Position numbers and translations under genes: made by a program
Shown: positions 13,686-18,925 of the stretch, in pieces
Layout of the letters: every line of letters begins with the position of its first letter
How positions within the stretch are numbered: the first letter of the stretch is position 1
Notes under the pieces: generated by a model
What the model was told of the DNA's origin: nothing
Databases searched by the model: none
Seen by the model: only the letters and a program-made list of their open reading frames with translations
Source of the DNA: JBGCEZ01 sp045106735
Lineage (GTDB): Bacteria; Planctomycetota; Phycisphaerae; Phycisphaerales; SM1A02
DNA: 18,925 bases
Assembly (NCBI GenBank): GCA_045106735.1
Contig: JBGCEZ010000076.1
Span: forward strand, 1 to 18,925
Reading direction: 5' to 3'

Positions 13686-16600
13686 CATCGCGCGCCCGGG
13701 GGGTGGCCGCGGAGGTCGAGGGTTCGTCCGCGCCGAGGGCGACGCGGCGAGGAACTCAACTGTTGGCCGGGCTGCTGGCCGGATGCGCGATCGGGCCGGC
13801 AGGCGGTACTTCGGCCGTGGCGCATGGGATGCATGCGACGACCGTGGGGCACGCGACGCACGCGACGCACGCAACGACCGCGACGCCCATATCCCTCGCC
13901 ACCACCGACGACGTGCCGGCCGAGCGCCGCGCTTTCCTCGACACGCTGGTCGACTTGCGGCTTGGGCCGTCGCTCGACGTCGAACTCGCCGACGATCCCG
14001 TCGAGCAACTGGACGAGTTTCAGTATCGGATCGCCATGCTGCGGGCCCAGCTCTCGGCCGGCGACGTTCCGGTCGCCGACCGCGCCGCGGCGATCGAGGC
14101 ATTGATGGAGCTGCACCTGGCTCGCTTGGTCGCCGCCGGAGATCATCCGCGTCGGCCCGGATGGGCGCTCGACCGGGCTGAGGACGCCTGGCGGTGGCAG
14201 TGGACCCATGAGGCGACCGGTGTCCAGCTCTTGATCGGCGTGCCGGATCGACGCACCCGGCGTTGGGGAGAGGATGCGGCTCGGGCGATGGTCGATGCGA
14301 CGGCGGACGCGGCCCGCCGGTTCGATGGCGTCCTGGCCGCGATGGAAGCGTCGCCGGCCTGGCCCGATGACGCCGCGCTCCAACGTGAACACCGCGAGAC
14401 GGTCGCCGACCGAGACGGGCGGCTCGTGCTGCTGCAAGCCTTGGCCGCGGCGATGCACGCGCTCGGACTGACGGGCGAAGCGCCGAGCGGGTTCGATTCG
14501 GATGCCGCCGCCATCTCGCCAGGACGTTCGCGGGCGGCGCCCGACGCTGACTCCGCGGCGGGCCCGAGGGCTGACCCGGGGGCTGACTCAGGGGCTGACT
14601 CGGGGGCTGGTCTCGGGGCTGGTCCAGCTGCTGGTCCGTTGGCCGCTCGAATCACCGCGGCGGAAACGCAGCTGCGTCGGGTGGAAGCCGATCTTGAAGC
14701 CCGCATGGCCGACCGCGCTGGCGACGCAGGCCAACCGGTTGCGTCGGCCGGCATCGATCCGCTCGGGGCCACCCTCGCTCAACTCCGTTGGATGCGTGGT
14801 CACTTGCGGGCGATGGACGCCGACCCGGCCAGGGCCCGGCGCGCGTTCGCCTCCGCGGTGACCGCGGCCGAGGCGGCGGGCGACCCGTTCACCGCCGAGG
14901 TGTCTCGGATTGCATCGGCGATGGTGCGCGTGGCCGAGGATTCGGGCGCCGCGGCATCGGATTTTGAGCGTCTGTTCGCCGCCACCGAGGATCCCGCCAT
15001 GCGATTGCTGGCCGGGGACGCGTGCTTTCGCGGGTTTGCGGCCCGGGCCCGGCGACTGAACGCCGCTGCGGGCCGCGCGTCCGGCGCGAGCGCCAACGCC
15101 GCCGAAACCGAGGCCAATGCCGCCTGGCGTTCCGCCGGCGCAGGTTGGCGCGCGAGCATCGCCGGCATGCCCGGCGGCGAGAGCCTCGTGATTGAGCGGT
15201 GGGCTCGCGGCTTGCGTCCGGGTGATCCGGTCGCAAGCATGCCGGTGGTGGCCCGGCTCGGAGCCGAACGCTCGGCCCGCGCCGTCGGTGATGCGGCCAC
15301 CGCTGACCGCTGGTTGGAGTCCGTCGCCGTCGACGCAACCGCCGATGCCGCCGTTGCCTCGGCTGCGGCCGAACGGCGGGCGGCCCGGGCCCGCGAACGC
15401 GGTGATCGGGACGGTGTGCGCCGCTGGACCCGGTTGGCCGCCGAACGTTCGGTCGATCCAGCATTCCGTGCGGCCTCGGTCGACGCCATGCTTCGCGCCG
15501 CGCTCGATGCCGCCACCGCCGCCGACTGGGGCGAACCGGCGGCATCTGCCTTTCAACGCGCGGTCGACGAGATTCGCACGCTGGCACCCGAGATGGCCGC
15601 CGCCGATCGATGGCGCAGCATCGCGGCGACGCAAGCGTTCCGGGAAGGGCGGCCAGAGCGGGCGACCGCGCTGCTCGACGAGATCGATCCCGATGGCGCG
15701 TCGGGAGCGAACGCGGCGGCGTTGCGGTGCACGATGGCCCGCCAGGCGTTGACCGCAGCGCTGGAGCCCGGGGTGGCCGACGCAGCCCCGGTCGCGGAGC
15801 TCGCGCGGGCGCTCGTTGTGGCCGTCACGGCAGCTCGCGCGCGGCCGGATGCCGAGACGGCGGGTGGTCCGATCGACCGGGTGCTGGGCGACGGACGAGC
15901 CATCGTCTGGATGGCGCAGGCCCACCTGCTGGCCGGCGATCTCGAGCGGGCGTGGGACGAACTGACGCGAGCGGAGAGCGAAGCGATGGACGCGGCGGCT
16001 CGCACAGCCCACGCGGCGTTGCGTTTGGATCTGCTCGACCGCATGTTGGCCGGTGCGGCGGAGGACCCGCGGCAACGTGAACGGGGCGCGGCGGCGGTCA
16101 CCGAACTGCTGGCCAGCGGCGACCCGGCCGCCCAACAGGCCGTGGTGGACCGCTTGCGTCGCGCGGTGGACCAGGCGCTCGATGACCCGCGGCCACTCGA
16201 CGCCGTGGAACGGGCGCGCGGGATCGACCGGCGACTGGCGCCACTGCGCGACCCCTTGGCCGCGGCGCTGGATTCCAACGCGTCGGCCAACGCGTCGGCC
16301 AACGCACCGGCCAACGCACCGGCCGAGCCCGCTCCAGCAGGACCGGCCGATCGTCCGCGCGACGCCTCCGTCGCCATCGCTGATGCCTACCGCTTGGCCG
16401 GAGACCACGCGGCGGCCCGGCCCTGGTACGACTCGCTCGGCGGGGCATCGTCGGCCGATCCGCGCGTGCTCTTTGGCGTGGCCGAAGCCGCCCGCGCCGC
16501 CGCGACGGAGGCTTCCTTTGCCGAGGCCATGACGATCTATCGGCGGCTCGGGAGCGATCGCCCGGGCGCCGGCGAGCACCGGTGGTGGGTCAGTCAGTTG

Positions 16601-16753
16601 CGAATGCTGCAAATTCTCGACTGGATGCAGCGGCGCGGCGAGTCCATCGGGCCGCGGATCGAGCGATTGCGACGCGCTGAACCCGATTTGGGCGGGCCGG
16701 CGGTTGCGGCCGGCTTCGCCCCCTTGATCGAGCGATACGTCGATCGGCCATGA
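13682..16753 (+). CDS. Large putative lipoprotein with helical (TPR-like) repeats
   Basis: The protein has 1023 residues from a GTG at 13682 that overlaps the ExbD2 stop (GTGA). A basic n-region (about 1-24), a short hydrophobic stretch (LLAGLLAG) and Cys35 form a lipobox (L-A-G-C), so it is probably lipidated and anchored in an outer or inner membrane leaflet. Right after it comes a His-rich segment (48-68, AHGMHATTVGHATHATHATT). The rest is very Ala-rich alpha-helix with TPR-like A-x-G/A patterns, for example DPARARRAFASAVTAAEAAGD and AQAHLLAGDLERAWDELTRA. Flexible linkers come from 12-bp tandem repeats (about 289-319 and near 866-882). It is the last gene of the ExbBD operon and could be the scaffold or target that the VWA arm works on. 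No catalytic motif is visible. The TPR call is from pattern only. Confidence 0.75.
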   Translation: MTSRARGVAAEVEGSSAPRATRRGTQLLAGLLAGCAIGPAGGTSAVAHGMHATTVGHATHATHATTATPISLATTDDVPAERRAFLDTLVDLRLGPSLDVELADDPVEQLDEFQYRIAMLRAQLSAGDVPVADRAAAIEALMELHLARLVAAGDHPRRPGWALDRAEDAWRWQWTHEATGVQLLIGVPDRRTRRWGEDAARAMVDATADAARRFDGVLAAMEASPAWPDDAALQREHRETVADRDGRLVLLQALAAAMHALGLTGEAPSGFDSDAAAISPGRSRAAPDADSAAGPRADPGADSGADSGAGLGAGPAAGPLAARITAAETQLRRVEADLEARMADRAGDAGQPVASAGIDPLGATLAQLRWMRGHLRAMDADPARARRAFASAVTAAEAAGDPFTAEVSRIASAMVRVAEDSGAAASDFERLFAATEDPAMRLLAGDACFRGFAARARRLNAAAGRASGASANAAETEANAAWRSAGAGWRASIAGMPGGESLVIERWARGLRPGDPVASMPVVARLGAERSARAVGDAATADRWLESVAVDATADAAVASAAAERRAARARERGDRDGVRRWTRLAAERSVDPAFRAASVDAMLRAALDAATAADWGEPAASAFQRAVDEIRTLAPEMAAADRWRSIAATQAFREGRPERATALLDEIDPDGASGANAAALRCTMARQALTAALEPGVADAAPVAELARALVVAVTAARARPDAETAGGPIDRVLGDGRAIVWMAQAHLLAGDLERAWDELTRAESEAMDAAARTAHAALRLDLLDRMLAGAAEDPRQRERGAAAVTELLASGDPAAQQAVVDRLRRAVDQALDDPRPLDAVERARGIDRRLAPLRDPLAAALDSNASANASANAPANAPAEPAPAGPADRPRDASVAIADAYRLAGDHAAARPWYDSLGGASSADPRVLFGVAEAARAAATEASFAEAMTIYRRLGSDRPGAGEHRWWVSQLRMLQILDWMQRRGESIGPRIERLRRAEPDLGGPAVAAGFAPLIERYVDRP
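14568..14639 (+). repeat. 12-bp tandem repeat inside the large lipoprotein gene
   Basis: GGGCTGACYCRG-like units start at 14568, 14580, 14592, 14604 and 14616, with a decayed sixth at 14628. They encode ADPG, ADSG, ADSG, AGLG and AGPA. The length is a multiple of three, so copy changes keep the frame. Confidence 0.8.
16277..16324 (+). repeat. 12-bp tandem repeat, four copies, in the large lipoprotein gene
   Basis: AACGCGTCGGCC twice, then AACGCACCGGCC twice, perfectly adjoining. They encode NASA, NASA, NAPA, NAPA, which is likely a flexible linker between helical regions. Confidence 0.85.
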
Positions 16754-16816
16754 GCGTGGCGACGCTCTGCGTGGCGGCGGCACGCCAACTGCCGGAGTGC
16801 TCGGATTGCCGGTGGC

Positions 16817-16856
16817 CGCGTCGCCGCGTCGCCGCGTCGCCCGTCGCCCCGTCGCT
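16817..16856. repeat. 8-bp tandem repeat between convergent genes
   Basis: CGCGTCGC three times in perfect tandem, then CCGTCGCC and CCGTCGCT. It fills the 106-base gap between the ends of the lipoprotein gene and the UVR-motif gene. No clear terminator is seen in the gap. Confidence 0.7.
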
Positions 16857-16859
16857 CAC

Positions 16860-17612
16860 TCAGCGCATCATTCGAAGCTCATCCCGCAGGATCGCCGCGA
16901 GCTCGTAGTTCTCGGCGTCCAAAGCCGCGCGAAGTCGCTCTTCGAGTTCCGCTCGCTGGCTGGCCGGGAGCCGCGGCACCAGGGCATCCCGCATGCCGCG
17001 CAAGAGCTGCGTCTCGCCGGCCCGTTCGAAGGCTTCGGGGCCAAAGTGCTCCTCGAAGAAGCTGCGGAGGGCATCCAGGCCGCGGTCCAGCGCGGCGATC
17101 GCGTCACGCGGTGACTGGCGGGCGATGGCCGATTCGGCCTCGGCTCGGGCGAACATGCAGGTGACGGGCGGCCGGAATTGCTCGAGCATCATCCGATCTT
17201 CCGCCTCGTGGCCATGGTCGCGGCAGAGGTCGAACCGGCGCAGGTTGTCGCGGGTGTCCCGCATGACGAGTTCGTATTCGCCCAGGGCAAAGAACGCGAC
17301 GTACCGGTGGTAGATCTGGACCGCCTCCTCGCGGATGGCCCGGCATTCGGCCGCGCTGAGGACGAATCCCTCAGATCCCGCGCCCCCCTCGACGTACCGC
17401 CGCAGTCGGTCCAGGTGCAGGTCGAGCAGCGTTTCAGCCCCCTCGGGCTCCTCGCCATCGGGACGTCCGTCGACCCGCATCTGCAGCACGCCGAGGTCCA
17501 GGCGGACCTGAAGCCGGGACGTTCCGTCGTCGGTTTCAATCATCCGGGCGTTGACTCGGCCGGGTTCGTATGCCCATTCCCGGAGGAAGGGTTCCAGGTC
17601 GCGGTTGCTCAT
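16860..17612 (-). CDS. UvrB/UvrC-motif (UVR) protein of unknown function
   Basis: The protein has 250 residues from the ATG at 17612 (MSNRDLEPFLREWAYEPG). The open frame extends upstream for hundreds of codons through repeats, but that part has no protein character. The N-terminal half (about 10-50) reads as a small beta-rich domain (TSRLQVRLDLGVLQMRVDGRPDG). The middle is helical, with YHRYVAFFALGEYELVMRDT (101-120). The C-terminus (about 218-250, ELEERLRAALDAENYELAAILRDEL) is a clear UVR motif, the short helical hairpin used by UvrB/UvrC and by McsA to bind partners. There are no nuclease or zinc-finger residues, so it is not UvrB, UvrC or McsA itself. Similar stand-alone proteins are, to my knowledge, common in Planctomycetes. 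It is divergent from the sigma factor. Confidence 0.8.
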   Translation of the reverse strand: MSNRDLEPFLREWAYEPGRVNARMIETDDGTSRLQVRLDLGVLQMRVDGRPDGEEPEGAETLLDLHLDRLRRYVEGGAGSEGFVLSAAECRAIREEAVQIYHRYVAFFALGEYELVMRDTRDNLRRFDLCRDHGHEAEDRMMLEQFRPPVTCMFARAEAESAIARQSPRDAIAALDRGLDALRSFFEEHFGPEAFERAGETQLLRGMRDALVPRLPASQRAELEERLRAALDAENYELAAILRDELRMMR

Positions 17613-17671
17613 GCGGGGATTGTCGGCTCCCGGAGGCGTTTGGGCCACCGAGTCGTTTGCGGGCACGGGTC

Positions 17672-17741
17672 GGGCCGCTCGCCGGGCCACTCGCCGGGCC
17701 ACTCGTGGGGCGCTCGCCGGGCGCTCGCCGGGCCACTCGTC
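17672..17741. repeat. 12/11-bp tandem repeat in the UVR/sigma spacer
   Basis: Units GGGCCGCTCGCC, GGGCCACTCGCC, GGGCCACTCGTG, GGGCGCTCGCC, GGGCGCTCGCC and GGGCCACTCGTC adjoin without gaps. Two units are one base shorter, so it is not constrained as coding sequence. It starts 60 bases upstream of the UVR-motif start. Confidence 0.8.
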
Positions 17742-18116
17742 GGCCCGCCTCCCGGGCTTTCGCTGGTCTGCTTCTTGGGCCGCCGATCGAGCCGTTCGCC
17801 GCATGCCGTTCTGCCGCCGAGCCGCAGGCCCCGGAGGTGGGGCGGTCCCGAATCCGCGGTCATGGCGGTTCGGCCACTTCTCGGACGCCCGCAAGCCCGC
17901 CGGGGGCCCCGAAAGGCGGTTGGCAGGTTTCCGGAGTCCCCGCACCCGAACATTGCGCCAGCCCGTCCGGCTGCCGGGATGCTCAGCATCAAGCCGGGGC
18001 GACCGGCGGTCGATGACACGGCAGCGCGGGCCGCAGGGGCGGTACGATGCTGGGTCCGGAAACCGCCACCACCGCGGCGGCGAATGGACGATGGGAATGC
18101 GGCGAGGGGGCCGCCA

Positions 18117-18133
18117 TCCGCTCCGTGAGCGGA
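18117..18133. repeat. 17-base palindrome upstream of the sigma factor gene
   Basis: TCCGCTC, CGT, then GAGCGGA: seven perfect pairs. It lies about 85 bases before the sigma factor start and is followed by CTTCAATTACGG, with no T-run. It could be an operator or a leader hairpin. Confidence 0.4.
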
Positions 18134-18218
18134 CTTCAATTACGGCGTGTTCAGGGCGGACAACGGTCCGCAGCGCCGGCAACGCAGGTCGCCCAGCAGC
18201 GACACGGAGGATGCGTGC

Positions 18219-18925
18219 ATGTCGCGATCGGCACTCCAATCTGAGCTTCAGCTCTACCTCAAGTCGATCAATGAGGTAGATCTGCTGAGCCCGCTGGAGG
18301 AGCGCGAACTCGGTTGGCAGATCATCAACGAGGCCGATCCCGGGGCCAAGGAACGCATGATCACCGCCAACCTGCGGCTCGTCGTGTCCATCAGCAAGAA
18401 CTACCTGCACCGCGGATTGCCACTGTCGGACCTCATTGAAGAGGGCAACATCGGGCTGATCCGCGCGGTCGAGGGCTTTGATCCAGCGCAGGGCGCACGG
18501 TTTTCGACCTACGCCTCGTGGTGGATCAAGCAGGCGATCAAGCGCTGCTTGATCAACACGCAGCCGATCCACATCCCTGCCTACATGGTCGAACTCATCG
18601 CCCGGTGGAAGGAAAAGAGCCGCGCCCTCCAGGAGAGCCTGGGCCGGCCGCCGACCAACCAGGAAATGGCGCAGGCGATGGACGTGCCCAAGAAGAAGCT
18701 GGAAATCATCCGGCGGGCGATCACCGCGTACCACGCTCCGCCGCAAGCGCCGATCGGCGAGGACGGCACGCCCATCGACTTTGGCGAGCTCTTTGCCCAT
18801 GGCAGCCAAGAGTCCCCTGAGGACATGGTCAGCCGCAGCGAAGAGTTCAACACGATCATCGAGTTGCTCGACGTCATCAACGAACGCGAAGCCCGCGTGC
18901 TGCGGCTGCGTTTCGGCCTGGAGGG
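18219..18925 (+). CDS. Principal-type sigma-70 factor (RpoD/SigA-like), 3' end off the window
   Basis: Starts at the ATG at 18219 (MSRSALQSELQLYLKSINEV) with GGAGG eight bases upstream, and runs 235 codons to the edge. Region 1.2 begins at once (about 8-38), so the long acidic region 1.1 of RpoD is missing. Region 2 is excellent: NLRLVVSISKNYLHRG (51-66), LPLSDLIEEGNIGLIRAVEG (67-86) and FSTYASWWIKQAIKR (95-109), which cover core binding and -10 recognition. Region 3 follows (about 120-200, with LGRPPTNQEMAQAM). The sequence breaks at the start of region 4 (REARVLRLRFGLEG), so -35 recognition is off the window. It could be the housekeeping sigma or one of several RpoD-like paralogues, which planctomycetes often have. 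Confidence 0.93.
   Translation, partial: MSRSALQSELQLYLKSINEVDLLSPLEERELGWQIINEADPGAKERMITANLRLVVSISKNYLHRGLPLSDLIEEGNIGLIRAVEGFDPAQGARFSTYASWWIKQAIKRCLINTQPIHIPAYMVELIARWKEKSRALQESLGRPPTNQEMAQAMDVPKKKLEIIRRAITAYHAPPQAPIGEDGTPIDFGELFAHGSQESPEDMVSRSEEFNTIIELLDVINEREARVLRLRFGLE

Larger units (their letters stand above)
17613..18218. other. 606-bp spacer between the UVR-motif gene and the sigma factor gene
   Basis: I see no credible gene; open frames are Arg/Pro/Ala-rich and lie opposite one another. It holds a 12-bp tandem repeat and a small palindrome near its right end. Divergent promoters for both neighbours should be here, but none is clear by eye. Confidence 0.5.

Noticed and set aside
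14588..16783. 731-codon open frame on the minus strand opposite the large lipoprotein
   Set aside because: It is an Arg/Gly/His-rich translation typical of antisense frames in GC-rich genes, without family motifs. The plus-strand gene is coupled to exbD by a GTGA overlap.
17672..17741. Possible CRISPR array
   Set aside because: The repeats are 11-12 bp, adjoin directly with no spacers, and no cas genes are present.
17613..18809. Upstream extension of the UVR-motif frame into the sigma factor gene
   Set aside because: It crosses tandem repeats and lies antisense to a clear sigma-70 gene. Family sequence begins at the ATG at 17612.

Overview
The window reads as two different genomes joined inside one gene. 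The left ~2.5 kb looks like Rhodobacterales (Alphaproteobacteria). On the minus strand it carries the 3' half of fabF, mltG, and then the first two genes of a gene transfer agent (GTA) cluster: a putative small terminase and the N-terminus of the large terminase, cut by the window edge. A full CtrA-type site, a sigma70-like promoter and intrinsic terminators lie between mltG and the terminase genes. The remaining ~16.4 kb is more GC-rich (44 of 60 bases G/C in 2941-3000, against 34 of 60 in 2041-2100) and has the gene content and style of a planctomycete, perhaps Phycisphaerae-like. The lineage calls come from family recognition, not from a search. The switch falls at about 2460-2540, in a strongly conserved FabF segment, and leaves an intact hybrid reading frame. 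An assembly misjoin is the simplest explanation; real homologous recombination is the alternative.

Right of the junction, on the minus strand (6231 to 2.5 kb), are a class II DAHP synthase, a ketosynthase-like protein that keeps the cysteine but lacks both active-site histidines, and the planctomycete half of a FabF-type ketosynthase. The last two resemble a KS/chain-length-factor-like pair. An 890-bp gene-poor spacer with a short repeat array and a strong hairpin follows, then a tRNA-Leu(UAG) on the minus strand.

On the plus strand, a DoxX-family membrane protein (7323-8855) has its membrane helices separated by a long alanine-rich insert. A terminator hairpin follows. A tightly packed six-gene unit (9065-16753) comes next: a TonB-like membrane anchor fused to a von Willebrand A domain, a secreted unknown protein, ExbB, two different ExbD proteins, and a very large putative lipoprotein of helical-repeat type. 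Three consecutive junctions in it overlap or nearly touch. It looks like a proton-motive-force-driven envelope machine in which the TonB position is taken by a VWA protein. This is the best candidate for an undescribed system here.

The right end holds a UVR-motif protein (minus strand), a 606-bp spacer with a 12-bp tandem repeat, and a truncated principal-type sigma-70 factor running off the edge. Short 12-bp (and 8-bp) tandem repeats recur in both genes and spacers of the planctomycete part.
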